Origin: Pseudomonadota bacterium
GTDB taxonomy: Bacteria; Desulfobacterota; JAPLJL01
Reading direction: 5' to 3'
Assembly: GCA_026388655.1 (NCBI GenBank)
Contig: JAPLJI010000054.1
Coordinates: forward strand, 1 to 62,581
DNA: 62,581 nucleotides
Shown here piece after piece: positions 1 to 8,361 of this stretch. Under the pieces are notes generated by a model. The model was not told the DNA's origin. It worked only from the letters and a program-made list of their open reading frames with translations, and made no database searches. Position 1 is the first letter of the stretch. The number at the start of each line of letters is the position of its first letter. The position numbers and the translations under genes are program-made.

Positions 1-641
1 TCCCAGACACCCTTCCGGACCTTGATCCTGGCCTCCAGATCAAAGGCGTCTTTTTTCTGGAGTTCCCAGATGGGAACCACCCAGGTGGCCGTCCGGCCCT
101 GGACCTCCCGGGCGTTGGACTTGGTGATCGGGGCGGGGAAATTAACGGTGATCACCAGGTTGTACATCGACATGGCCTGGCTCAAAGCCTCGTTCATGAC
201 TTTTTCCCGCAGTTCCGTATTCGACAGGTTTTGCTGGGCGCCCCCGCCCTTGATCCAGACATGGAAGATCTTGTCGTTACCGTCGGCTTTATAAGAGAAG
301 TTATAGCTCGGGTTGTTGAACGCGGTGAGGTCGTCAAAATTCAAAATGTACCTGAGGGACACGTTCTTTTCGTCCCCCTCCAGCTTGACCCCTTCCACCC
401 GGATCCCCTTGGTGTTTTCAAACTTCTTGTAAACATCCGACTCGGTGAGGGGGAACATGCTTCCCTGGGTCTGGGGAACCAGTTGGTAAAACTCACGTTT
501 CAATAAATAGCGCACCTCCATTCTCCCCGACCCGTCCAGGTTCAGGAAGATCTTTTCTTCCACGTTGACACAGGCCGCCAGAAAGACCAGCCCGAAAACC
601 AGAATAAAAAGCCGGCCGGCACTCTTCATTTTTTTCTTCAT
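1..641 (-). CDS. Lipoprotein, 3' end outside the window
   Basis: The reverse strand from an ATG at 641 reads through the window edge without a stop, giving at least 213 residues. The N-terminus starts MKKKMKSAGRLF, followed by a hydrophobic stretch and a lipobox (LAAC), so it is very likely a lipid-anchored exported protein. The mature part begins VNVEEKIFLNLDGSG and is rich in beta-type sequence with no motif I recognise. It resembles secreted lipoproteins of unknown function that begin with a short 'VEEKIFLNLDGSG' strand, but no function is assigned. It is divergent from the sensor kinase gene at 685, with only 43 bases between the two starts, so the promoters must overlap. The C-terminus is missing. 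Confidence 0.8.
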   Translation of the reverse strand, partial: MKKKMKSAGRLFILVFGLVFLAACVNVEEKIFLNLDGSGRMEVRYLLKREFYQLVPQTQGSMFPLTESDVYKKFENTKGIRVEGVKLEGDEKNVSLRYILNFDDLTAFNNPSYNFSYKADGNDKIFHVWIKGGGAQQNLSNTELREKVMNEALSQAMSMYNLVITVNFPAPITKSNAREVQGRTATWVVPIWELQKKDAFDLEARIKVRKGVW

Positions 642-684
642 CGCTTATAATTCTCGATGATTTAAGAGAGAAGTCAACCTGGAA

Positions 685-2424
685 ATGGAAAAAATGCGGC
701 CGGTCACAACCCCCGATCCGAAAAATCTCCTCCGGAGCCTGAAAAGCCACCGGCGTTTGCTGCGGACACTTAACGAGGCCAGCCGGGTCCCGGGAATGGG
801 CCAGCTGGAGAAAAACCGCGCAATTTCCCGCCTGCTGAAGGCCCTGCAGGAAATCATCGGGGGAGACTCGAGCTGGGTCGCCATCCGCAATGAAAAAAGC
901 GGGGAAGTAATCTACCCTTGTCATTACCAGCTCCCCATTCCGATCAAGCAGCTGAAAAAAATCCCCCCCCAGCTCGGGATCACCCGGCGGGTCATCGTCA
1001 AGGGCCGGCCGATCTTCGTGGCGGACTACCCCTCCCATCGGGAGGCCATCCCGGAAATCGTCCGGGCCGGGGTCAAGCAATTCCTCGGCCTGCCCCTGAA
1101 ATACCAGGGCCGGACCTTCGGGATGGTGGGGGTCTGCCGGCTGACCCCCGGCAACCAGCCCCGCCCTGAACAAATCGCCTCCGCGGAAACCCTGGGAAAT
1201 ATCCTGGCCCTCGTCCTGGGCGGCACCCATCTGATCCAGGAAGAGCAAAAACAGAAAAACGAGCTCCGGGTCCTCCGGGAAGTGACCCTTCACATCTCCT
1301 CCGAACAGGATCTCGACCGGATCTACACCCTGGTGATCCGCCGGGGCATGGAACTCCTGAAGCTCGAAGCGGGGGCGGTTGAAATCTGGAACGCCGAGAA
1401 GAAGGGGTTCGTAACCACCCGGAACGTGAATATGCCCCCGAGGCTGGAAAACCTTTTCATCCCCGCCGGCACCGGGATGACCAACCTGATTATCAAAACC
1501 GGCAAACCAGTTGCCCTCTCCAATTACCAGAAGCTCCGGGGGGCTTTCCCCGAGATCAAACAACTCGGCCTCACCGGAATGATCGGCGCCCCGATCCGGG
1601 CGGGCGGCAGCATCTTCGGCATTCTCATCCTGGGCACCCGCCGTCCGGGCCGGAATTTCAGCCGGGCGGAAAAACACCTGATTGAGCTCCTGGCCGAGCA
1701 TGCCTCGGTGGCGGTCCAGAGCGCCCAGTTCCGGAAGGCGCAGAAGGAATACGAAACCCGGCTCCGCCAGCTCTCCGGGGGCATCATCTCCGCCCAGGAG
1801 GAGGAGCGCAAGCGGATCGCCCGCGAGCTCCACGACGAGCACGGGCAGGCCGTCTCCCTGATCAAGATCCGCCTGGACCACCTGAGCCGGAACTGGGGGA
1901 AAAAGCTTCCCCCGCCGGTCCGCCGGGAGCTCGCCGAGATCAACCGGCTGCTTTCCCAGAACATCCAGGATATCCGCCGGCTCATCGCCGCTTTAAGACC
2001 CTCGATGCTGGACGACCTGGGCCTGATTCCCACCCTGCGCTGGTGGCTTTCCCGTTTCGAGAACGAAACCGGGATCAGCACCGACCTATCCCTGCCCCGG
2101 AAATGGGACCGGATCCCGGACCAGGCCCGCACCATCGTCTACCGGATCATCCAGGAAAGTTTGACCAATACGGCCCGGCATTCGGCGGCGACCCGGGTTA
2201 AAGTCACCCTGAAGAAAAGAAACGGCCACCTCCTGGCCGAGATCGAGGATAACGGGATTGGATTCCGGGTGGAAAAGGTGATGAGCCGGCCGAGCGAGTC
2301 GATCGGCCTGATGGGGATCGAGGAGAGGGTAGCCCTGCTGGGGGGAAAGACCGAGATCAAGTCCCAGCCCGGAAAAGGAACCCGGATCCGGGTGGAACTT
2401 CCCCTTCCCGGGTTTTCCAGCTAG
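685..2424 (+). CDS. GAF-GAF sensor histidine kinase, NarL/DegS type
   Basis: 579 residues with no membrane segment, so probably cytoplasmic. Two GAF-like domains (about 50-180 and 195-345) precede a HisKA_3 dimerisation domain with the motif ARELHDEHGQ; the phospho-accepting His is residue 383. The HATPase domain shows an N-box (ESLTNTARHS), a G1 box (EDNGIGF) and a closing GKGTRIRVELP. Kinases of this family phosphorylate LuxR/NarL-type regulators, and such a regulator begins 10 bases downstream at 2435. The GAF ligand cannot be read from the sequence. It is divergent from the lipoprotein gene. Confidence 0.93.
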   Translation: MEKMRPVTTPDPKNLLRSLKSHRRLLRTLNEASRVPGMGQLEKNRAISRLLKALQEIIGGDSSWVAIRNEKSGEVIYPCHYQLPIPIKQLKKIPPQLGITRRVIVKGRPIFVADYPSHREAIPEIVRAGVKQFLGLPLKYQGRTFGMVGVCRLTPGNQPRPEQIASAETLGNILALVLGGTHLIQEEQKQKNELRVLREVTLHISSEQDLDRIYTLVIRRGMELLKLEAGAVEIWNAEKKGFVTTRNVNMPPRLENLFIPAGTGMTNLIIKTGKPVALSNYQKLRGAFPEIKQLGLTGMIGAPIRAGGSIFGILILGTRRPGRNFSRAEKHLIELLAEHASVAVQSAQFRKAQKEYETRLRQLSGGIISAQEEERKRIARELHDEHGQAVSLIKIRLDHLSRNWGKKLPPPVRRELAEINRLLSQNIQDIRRLIAALRPSMLDDLGLIPTLRWWLSRFENETGISTDLSLPRKWDRIPDQARTIVYRIIQESLTNTARHSAATRVKVTLKKRNGHLLAEIEDNGIGFRVEKVMSRPSESIGLMGIEERVALLGGKTEIKSQPGKGTRIRVELPLPGFSS

Positions 2425-2434
2425 GATATCCGGT

Positions 2435-3019
2435 ATGGAAAAGATCAGTATCGTTCTGGTGGACGACCATACCCTGGTGCGGCAGGGGATCCGGATGATC
2501 CTGGAACAGGAGCCAGACTTTCAAATCGTCGGCGAGGCCGGGGACGGGAAAGAGGCCATCCGCAAGGTGAGCGAGCTCAACCCCGACCTGGTCCTCCTGG
2601 ACTACGCCATGCCCGGCCCGCCCGGGGGGGACGTGATCGCCCAGATCAAGCGGTTCAACCGCGCGGACGGCTACATCCTGAAGGACACCGCCGCCCCGGA
2701 GCTGGTCAGCGCCATCCGCTCGATTCTCAAGGGCGGCATTTACCTTTCCCCCTCCATTTCCAAGATCCTGGTCCGGGGCTACCAGGGCAAGAAGATGCCC
2801 AAGTTCCCCAAATCCCCCTATGAAAACCTGACCCGCCGGGAGCGCGAGATTCTCAAGCTTTTGGCCGAGGGGTACAGCGTCAAGGAAATCTCGGCCAACC
2901 TGAAGCTCTCCATCAAGACCGTGGACGCCCATAAAAACAACCTGATGAAAAAGCTCGATATCCACGACCGGACCCATCTGGTCCGTTATGCGATCCGCTG
3001 CAAACTGGTCGAACCGTAA
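2435..3019 (+). CDS. NarL/LuxR-type response regulator with shortened receiver
   Basis: 194 residues: receiver domain, linker and a GerE/LuxR helix-turn-helix (LTRREREILKLLAEGYSVKE then KTVDAHKNNLMKKL). The acidic pair (DD at 10-11) and phospho-acceptor Asp56 (LLDYAMPG) are present. The sequence then jumps from AQIKRFN directly to RADGYILKD. In normal NarL-family receivers about 25-30 residues lie there, covering beta4 (with the conserved Thr/Ser) and alpha4. The frame is intact, so this is an in-frame internal deletion rather than a frameshift. It is the evident partner of the kinase at 685. The protein may be signal-blind, constitutive or inactive; the DNA-binding part looks complete. Confidence 0.9.
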   Translation: MEKISIVLVDDHTLVRQGIRMILEQEPDFQIVGEAGDGKEAIRKVSELNPDLVLLDYAMPGPPGGDVIAQIKRFNRADGYILKDTAAPELVSAIRSILKGGIYLSPSISKILVRGYQGKKMPKFPKSPYENLTRREREILKLLAEGYSVKEISANLKLSIKTVDAHKNNLMKKLDIHDRTHLVRYAIRCKLVEP

Positions 3020-3030
3020 GTAATAAGGTA

Positions 3031-3055
3031 AAAAACCTCCCTGCTTAAGGTTTTT
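3031..3055 (+). terminator. Possible weak terminator after the response regulator
   Basis: A 7-bp inverted repeat (AAAAACC / GGTTTTT) with an 11-base loop lies just after the regulator stop codon and ends in five T. The stem is AT-rich and would be weak, so this is only a candidate. Confidence 0.25.
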
Positions 3056-3141
3056 CTCCGATAAATATTTTTTTTCCATCCGGCAATAATATAATTGCAA
3101 ATGAATTTTGCGGGGTAGTTTCCGTATCCCGACAGGTAGAA

Positions 3142-3519
3142 GTGAAAAAGATACTCTTGATTGACGAAGATCGGTATTTGCTGGCGCTAACCCGGGTTTC
3201 GCTGGAGCTGGATGGTTTCCAGGTCTTTACCGCCAGCGATCAAGAAAAAGCCTTAAAACTCTGGGAAATCGAAAAACCGGACATGATTATCCTCGATTCC
3301 CGCATCAACGGCTCCGGGGGCACCACCCTGACCCACCAGATCCGGGATTTCCGCAGCGCTTCCCAGCCGGTGATCGTCCTTTCCTCCAACCGCCTGGACG
3401 AGGAGGATATCCAGCGGTGCCGGCAGGCCGGGATTGACTGGCACCTCTGCAAGCCTTTCAACACCATTACCCTGGGAAAAGAACTGGAGAAGTTCTTCCA
3501 GCGGAAGCGCGATTCCTGA
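3142..3519 (+). CDS. Single-domain response regulator (receiver)
   Basis: 125 residues, GTG start. It is a stand-alone receiver: acidic pocket (IDED, residues 8-10), phospho-acceptor Asp52 (IILDSRI), conserved Ser in beta4 (IVLSSN) and Lys in CKPF. There is no output domain, so it would act by protein contact or phosphotransfer, possibly with the two-component pair upstream. It is separated from that pair by 122 AT-rich bases with a weak candidate terminator, so it may be its own transcript. The 190 bases after it hold only a short GC hairpin (CCGCCTTTGGCGG) and no gene. Confidence 0.88.
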   Translation: MKKILLIDEDRYLLALTRVSLELDGFQVFTASDQEKALKLWEIEKPDMIILDSRINGSGGTTLTHQIRDFRSASQPVIVLSSNRLDEEDIQRCRQAGIDWHLCKPFNTITLGKELEKFFQRKRDS

Positions 3520-3711
3520 TATTCTCCCCTAATCTTTTAAACGGATTACGTCGCTCGGTTGGGCTGCTTCCGCCTTTGGCGGAATCCCGCCAGGGGCGGT
3601 GATCGGATCGTCCATCGGCTGCGTCCTTCGGGTTTTAACCCGCGACCGTAAAACGCAACCGAAACGAGCCGCGTAACCGCGACCGATTAACCTAACCCGG
3701 CAGTTATATTC

Positions 3712-4296
3712 TTATTTCCCCCCCGCCGGGTTAAAGGAGATCTTCACATCCTCCCGCTCGGGGGGATTGATCCGCCAGAGCTCGGCCGACTCGAAATTGA
3801 AGAGTTGGGCGACCAGGATGTCCGGGATTTGCTGGATCCGGATATTGTAAAGGTTGACCGAGTCGTTGAAGAATTCCCGGCGGTCGGCGATGCTGTTCTC
3901 CAGGGTGGAAACCCGTCCCTGGAGCCCGAGGAAGTTGTTGTCCGCCTTGAGGTCCGGATAATTCTCCGCTAGGGCGAAAAGGCTCTTGAGCGCCTGGGTC
4001 ACGGCCTGGTCGGCTTCCGCCGTCTGCGCCACACCCCGGGCCCGGTCGAAGAGGGAACGGGCCTCAATCACCTTCTTCAGGGTTTCCTGTTCATACTTCA
4101 TGTAGCCCTCGCAGATGGCCACCAGCTTGGGAATCTCGTCATGCCGCTGTTTGAGGAGCACGTCGATATTGCTCCAGGATTTGTCCATGTTGTTCTTGAG
4201 CCGGATCAAGCCGTTATAGATAGTGACAAAGTATAAAATCACGCCGAGAACCACCAGGATGAGCAAAACCAGCATGATCATGCCGACCTGAAGCAT
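3712..4296 (-). CDS. lemA: LemA family protein
   Basis: 194 residues with one N-terminal membrane helix (about 5-25), then the LemA signature YNGLIRLKNNMDKSWSNIDV and DEIPKLVAICEGYMKYEQET. LemA proteins are single-pass inner-membrane proteins with a helical soluble domain and no settled biochemical role. The gene lies 15 bases downstream of the GIDE-like membrane gene on the same strand. LemA next to a GIDE-type protein is a recurrent pairing, which suggests a shared membrane function. Confidence 0.92.
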   Translation of the reverse strand: MLQVGMIMLVLLILVVLGVILYFVTIYNGLIRLKNNMDKSWSNIDVLLKQRHDEIPKLVAICEGYMKYEQETLKKVIEARSLFDRARGVAQTAEADQAVTQALKSLFALAENYPDLKADNNFLGLQGRVSTLENSIADRREFFNDSVNLYNIRIQQIPDILVAQLFNFESAELWRINPPEREDVKISFNPAGGK

Positions 4297-4311
4297 TTTC
4301 TCCTCCTTTTT

Positions 4312-6159
4312 CTAATTTTTTATCAAGAGTCTTAATCCCCAGTATACCACCGCCAGGATCAGCGCTCCCCCCCCCATGATTCCGAGGAGAGCCCGGGCCC
4401 GGAGGCTCCGCAAGAGTTCCCGCTCGCTCCGATCGGAGATGAGGAACAGCTCGTCGGCGTCCCCCCGCCCGATAAAAACCTGCTCCTCCGCGGGCGGTGA
4501 CTGGAGCTTCTCGGCCAGGATCTCCCGTTCCACCGCCGCGCGGGCTCGTTCCCACTCTTCGGTATCGACCTGACCGTCCCGGTTCAGATCGAAGGCCGCC
4601 AGCTTCTCCGGCGACTTTTTCAGCTCCCGGAGCCGGGAAAGGATCTCGATCCGGCCCGATCCCGGATCGGTTTTCACGTGCTGGGCCGCCCCGGTCACGT
4701 AAACCGGGTACTGCCAGGGGATGTAGATCTCGGTGATCCGCAGAGAACCCCGGCCGGTCCCGATCAGGCCCAATTTTAATTCCTCCCGGGACGGGTAGGT
4801 TACCCGCCGGCATTTGACCTCCACCAGCGCGCCCCGGGGATCGACCAGCACCTTGCCCGTCTCGTCTTCCACGTAAAAGGGAATGTCCTCACTGTGGCCC
4901 CGGGCCACGACCACGTAGCGGGACCGCCGGCCCGACCTCCGGTATTCCTCGACCAGGAAACGGTACCAGACACAATCGATGAGCGTAAACGGGGTTTTCA
5001 GGGCTACCGGCGAAAGGGCCTGCCCCGACACCTCGACCGTACCCATGGGCAGCGAGCGGATCCGGGAGGTCGGAATGTTTTCGATCCTCCGTGCCCGCTT
5101 CAGGCAGACAAAACCGTGGGAAAAAAGAAGCAATCCCAAAATCGCGCCCAGGGGCGGAAGCAGGCGGACATCCTCGGTGAAGTGATACCCCGCCCCCAGC
5201 AAGAGCCCCGCCGCGACCAGGGGGAAAAACACCGCCGGGGGACCCCAGACGCTGACCCGCTCGAGCCAGGCCGCGAAGGAAGAAAGGGAGGAGGCCCCGG
5301 TGCGGGGGATGACGGGCAGGGCCGGACGGGCGGGCGGCGCGGGGGCGGGTCCGGTCAAAACCGGCGGCGGGGCCGGGACCAGGGCGTCTTCATAAGCCAG
5401 GTCGAGCGCGCGGGAATGATTCTCAAACCGCCGGAGTTTTTCCATCAGGGGAGGGGCGAGGGAAGGCAACTCCGCCGGGCTCAGGGAAACCCCGCCGATC
5501 GGGGGGGGAACGGAAAAACCGAAGGAAAGATCCAGCCGGTTCCCGGCCGAGAGGGACTGGACGATCTGGACGATCTTCAGCAGGTTCTGGGCCGCGCTCA
5601 GGCCGGCCTGCTCCCCCAGGCTGCCGTAGTTGAAATGCTTGCCGAAAATTCGGACCCGGGGCGTCCGCTTCCGGGGAATTATGTCCAGAACCGGCTCGCC
5701 CATGGCGACGGATTCCAGGAGCACCTCGGGGGGGGCCGAGGCCCGCTCCTGCAGCTGCCGGGCGGACAAGTCCTGGACGGCGAGATCTCCGGCCGCGAGC
5801 AGGCATTCCTCTCCCCGGGAAAGGAAGTTAACCGTCTCGCCCCGGGCGTTGAGAAAATCCACCCGGTCGCTTCCGAGCCTTACCGTCACCGCCCTCCGGG
5901 CCGGAGACCGGGAGCGGAACTGGGAATCGGAAAACAGGAGGTGGAAATAACCGGCTTCTTTCAGTTTCCGGGAGAGCCGGTCCATCTCTTCCCGGTCGGC
6001 CGACCGCCTGAGCAACGCGGCGCCCCGGCCTAAAAATTTTTCGCGCAGGGTGTAGAGATCGATTCTGACATCCCGGGAGAGGGCGGAAAGCCGGGACTCG
6101 ACCTCCCCGGACGGGGCCGAGAGGGGAAAAACCAGCAGATTGAAATAATCCTTTTCCAT
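4312..6159 (-). CDS. GIDE-domain-like membrane protein with an EF-hand-like loop
   Basis: 615 residues. The N-terminal ~270 residues match no family I can name. A proline-rich linker leads to two membrane helices (about 305-350), then a region resembling the bacterial GIDE/MUL1-type domain (IRSLPMGTVEVSGQA, FYVEDETGKVLVDP). A loop DLNRDGQVDTEEW fits the EF-hand calcium-binding pattern. A final membrane helix sits at the C-terminus (GIMGGGALILAVVYWGLRLL). No RING domain follows, so ubiquitin-ligase naming would not be justified. It is the first gene of a two-gene unit with lemA. Confidence 0.78.
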   Translation of the reverse strand: MEKDYFNLLVFPLSAPSGEVESRLSALSRDVRIDLYTLREKFLGRGAALLRRSADREEMDRLSRKLKEAGYFHLLFSDSQFRSRSPARRAVTVRLGSDRVDFLNARGETVNFLSRGEECLLAAGDLAVQDLSARQLQERASAPPEVLLESVAMGEPVLDIIPRKRTPRVRIFGKHFNYGSLGEQAGLSAAQNLLKIVQIVQSLSAGNRLDLSFGFSVPPPIGGVSLSPAELPSLAPPLMEKLRRFENHSRALDLAYEDALVPAPPPVLTGPAPAPPARPALPVIPRTGASSLSSFAAWLERVSVWGPPAVFFPLVAAGLLLGAGYHFTEDVRLLPPLGAILGLLLFSHGFVCLKRARRIENIPTSRIRSLPMGTVEVSGQALSPVALKTPFTLIDCVWYRFLVEEYRRSGRRSRYVVVARGHSEDIPFYVEDETGKVLVDPRGALVEVKCRRVTYPSREELKLGLIGTGRGSLRITEIYIPWQYPVYVTGAAQHVKTDPGSGRIEILSRLRELKKSPEKLAAFDLNRDGQVDTEEWERARAAVEREILAEKLQSPPAEEQVFIGRGDADELFLISDRSERELLRSLRARALLGIMGGGALILAVVYWGLRLLIKN

Positions 6160-6230
6160 CTTCCCGCGGTAATCTTAAAATATTTCCTGGGGTGATGCGA
6201 GGCGAGACAAAATATAATAAAATTCTCCCG

Positions 6231-6497
6231 ATGGACCTGGAAAAGAAAGCCGAGATCCTGAAAGCCCTGGGCCAGCCCACCCGCCTGCGGATTATGGAAT
6301 ACCTGCGTAACGGGGAACGTTGCGTCTGTGAGATCTTCCCGGCCATCGGCGGACAGCAATCCAACGTCTCCCGCCACCTGGCGGTCCTGAAGCGGGCCGG
6401 CTTGGTTTTGGACCGCCGGGAAGGGGTTAGTATCTTCTACCGCGTTAAAGACCAGGCCATTTTCAAGATTCTCAACGAACTTGACCGGAAAAAGTGA
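6231..6497 (+). CDS. arsR: ArsR/SmtB family metalloregulator
   Basis: 88 residues from the ATG at 6231 (MDLEKKAEILKALGQPTRLR). The frame also stays open to a GTG at 6192, but the family normally starts near this point. The winged helix shows the alpha3 motif ERCVCEIF, with a Cys-X-Cys pair like the ELCVCDL motif of As(III)/metal sensors. The third Cys found in E. coli ArsR is replaced here. The recognition helix is QQSNVSRHLAVLKRAGLV. A TATAAT hexamer at 6213-6218 lies only 13 bases upstream of the ATG, so the transcript could be nearly leaderless. The context is the metalloid-resistance genes that follow; it is the likely repressor acting at the palindrome at 6825. Confidence 0.9.
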   Translation: MDLEKKAEILKALGQPTRLRIMEYLRNGERCVCEIFPAIGGQQSNVSRHLAVLKRAGLVLDRREGVSIFYRVKDQAIFKILNELDRKK

Positions 6498-6604
6498 ATA
6501 TCCTCTCCTGGTGGATGGGGTTTCTATTCAACCGTCCTCATAGTTTCTTATAAAACTTTCGGGATCAATGTAAAATTATTCATTCTCGATTTTAGTCTCG
6601 GTTC

Positions 6605-6678
6605 GTCATCCCCGCGAAAGCGGGGATCCAGAAAAAATAATTTCAAATAATCTGGATTCCTGCTTCCGCAGGAATGAC
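6605..6678. repeat. Paired dRS3-like palindromic repeat, copy 1
   Basis: Two hairpins face each other: a left unit beginning GTCATCCCCGC and ending GGGGATCCAG, a 20-base AT-rich spacer, and a right unit beginning CTGGATTCCTGC and ending GGAATGAC. The whole 74 bp is an imperfect inverted repeat bounded by GTCAT and ATGAC. A third partial unit follows to 6738. The rest of the 6498-6865 spacer holds the operator at 6825 and no gene. Related copies are at 29056 and 36881, with half copies near 23150 and 61478. Confidence 0.8.
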
Positions 6679-6824
6679 GTGAGGGCCTGGATTCCTGCTG
6701 AAGTTTATCCCGCACTCTGATGCGGGACAAGAATGACAATCCCTTCTACCCCTGACACCTAACCAATTACTGGCCGAGGTAATTTCCCACCCGGACCTTG
6801 ACCCGCCTTTTCCGGACAGGTTAC

Positions 6825-6846
6825 TATATGAGTAAATACTCATATA
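6825..6846. promoter_or_regulatory. ArsR-type operator palindrome
   Basis: A perfect 10-2-10 inverted repeat, TATATGAGTA-AA-TACTCATATA, lies 19 bases before the GTG start of the permease gene. Operators of the ArsR/SmtB family are typically AT-rich imperfect 12-2-12 palindromes of this shape. An ArsR-type gene lies 330 bases upstream, so this is most simply its binding site controlling the resistance operon. Binding itself is inferred. Confidence 0.72.
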
Positions 6847-6865
6847 TTCATTATTAACTGAGAAT

Positions 6866-8038
6866 GTGAGCAACGCGAAAAAACTGTCCCTGATCATCCT
6901 GGCCTTCCTCGGGGCCTACTTCATCCCCTTCCGGAACGCGGCCGTGGCGGGGGCGATCACCGAAGCCCTGCTCATGCTTCAGGAATACGCCCGGCAGCAC
7001 GTCCTGACCTGCCTGGTTCCGGCCTTCTTCATCGCCGGGGCGATCGCGGTCTTCATCTCCCAGGCGGCGGTGATCAAATATTTCGGGGCCGAGGCCAAAA
7101 AAGTCCTAGCTTACGGGGTTGCTTCGGTATCCGGGACGATTCTGGCGGTATGTAGCTGTACCGTCCTTCCCATGTTCGCCGGGATCTACAACCGGGGGGC
7201 CGGGATCGGGCCGGCGGTCACTTTCCTTTATTCCGGGCCGGCGATAAATGTCCTGGCCATCATTCTGACCGCCCGGATCCTGGGCTTCGAGCTCGGCCTG
7301 GCCCGGGCCGTCGGGGCGATCGGCGCGTCCATCGTGATCGGCCTAGCCATGGCGGGGATATACCGGAAAGAAGACCTCCAGCGTACCCGGGGGGCTGCTT
7401 CATTAATGCCGGCTCAGACGGAGGAAAATGTTCGTCCTTTATGGAAGACCTCCCTGTACTTCCTGGTAATGATCCTTATCCTGATCACTGCCACCTGGGG
7501 CCGGCCGGCCGAGCCGATCGGTTTCTACGAAGCGGTCTGGCGGATCCACTGGTGGCTGGCCGCCGGGTTTCTCGTGCTCCTCGGGATAATCATCCTGCGC
7601 TGGTTTAAGAAGCCCGAGCTCAAAACTTGGGTGGATGAAACCTGGACCCTCTCCCTGCAGATCTTTCCCCTGCTCTTCCTGGGAGTGATCTTCGCCGGCC
7701 TGCTTCTGGGGCGTCCGGGCACCAACGCCGGTATTGTTCCCTCTTCCTGGATTACCTATCTAGTGGGAGGAAATTCCCTTTTCGCTAATCTCTTCGCGTC
7801 CATCTTCGGAGCCCTGATGTATTTCGCTACCCTGACCGAGATCCCGATTCTGCAAGGGTTGATCGGGTCAGGAATGGGCAAGGGCCCGGCCCTGGCCCTT
7901 CTCCTCTCCGGTCCGGCGGTAAGCCTCCCCAGCATGCTGGTAATCCGGAGCGTAATCGGAACCAGGAAAATGCTGGTTTATGTAAGCCTGGTGGTAGTCG
8001 TCGCCACACTCAGCGGGTTTGTTTACGGATTAACGTGA
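6866..8038 (+). CDS. SO_0444/ArsP-like permease (UPF0718 type)
   Basis: 390 residues, GTG start, about ten predicted membrane helices. It contains the diagnostic cysteine motif CSCTVLPMFAGIYNRGAGIG followed by SGPAINVLAI, and a second-half repeat around GSGMGKGPALALLLSGPAVS. This is the pattern of the permease family that includes ArsP and the SO_0444-type putative Cu/Zn or organoarsenical exporters. The substrate is not settled by sequence; the arsenic gene context favours a trivalent or organic arsenical. It is the first gene after the operator palindrome and probably the start of the operon running to 11340. Confidence 0.85.
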   Translation: MSNAKKLSLIILAFLGAYFIPFRNAAVAGAITEALLMLQEYARQHVLTCLVPAFFIAGAIAVFISQAAVIKYFGAEAKKVLAYGVASVSGTILAVCSCTVLPMFAGIYNRGAGIGPAVTFLYSGPAINVLAIILTARILGFELGLARAVGAIGASIVIGLAMAGIYRKEDLQRTRGAASLMPAQTEENVRPLWKTSLYFLVMILILITATWGRPAEPIGFYEAVWRIHWWLAAGFLVLLGIIILRWFKKPELKTWVDETWTLSLQIFPLLFLGVIFAGLLLGRPGTNAGIVPSSWITYLVGGNSLFANLFASIFGALMYFATLTEIPILQGLIGSGMGKGPALALLLSGPAVSLPSMLVIRSVIGTRKMLVYVSLVVVVATLSGFVYGLT

Positions 8039-8084
8039 ACGGGGTCCGTGTCGGTGACGGTTAACCCAAGATAAGGAGGAAGAA

Positions 8085-8321
8085 ATGAAAATCAAAATTC
8101 TGGGCCCAGGTTGTATGAACTGCGAAAAGCTTTATCAGACCACCTACGAGGCCGTCGCCGAGCTTAAACTCGACGCCGACATAGAAAAAGTCAGTGACCT
8201 CCGCGAGATCCAGAAATACATCATGATGACCCCGGGCCTGGTGGTTGATGAAAAGGTAATTCACCAGGGAAAACCGTTGCCGGACAAAGAAAAGGTCAAA
8301 AAACTGCTCCAGACCAAATAA
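8085..8321 (+). CDS. Small thioredoxin-like protein (redox-active disulfide, ArsE-like position)
   Basis: 78 residues with the motif GPGCMNCEKL, a CxxC redox site in the short glutaredoxin-like fold of the redox-active disulfide protein 2 (MTH895/TM0996) type. A good ribosome site (AAGGAGGAAG) precedes the ATG. It sits between the permease and the ArsF-like gene. Known arsEFG operons begin with a protein of this kind, so it could be the ArsE counterpart and supply reducing equivalents; that assignment is inferred from order. Confidence 0.85.
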   Translation: MKIKILGPGCMNCEKLYQTTYEAVAELKLDADIEKVSDLREIQKYIMMTPGLVVDEKVIHQGKPLPDKEKVKKLLQTK

Positions 8322-8361
8322 TTCTTTTCGTACATATTTTTAGACAAGGAGCAAATTAAAC

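Noticed and set aside
6192-6230. 13-codon N-terminal extension of the ArsR protein (GTG at 6192)
   Set aside because: Family members normally begin near the ATG at 6231, and the extension contains the TATAAT-like hexamer.
6605-6740. Possible CRISPR array from repeated short dyads
   Set aside because: The units are palindromic pairs with no regular spacer length, and copies are dispersed through the window.
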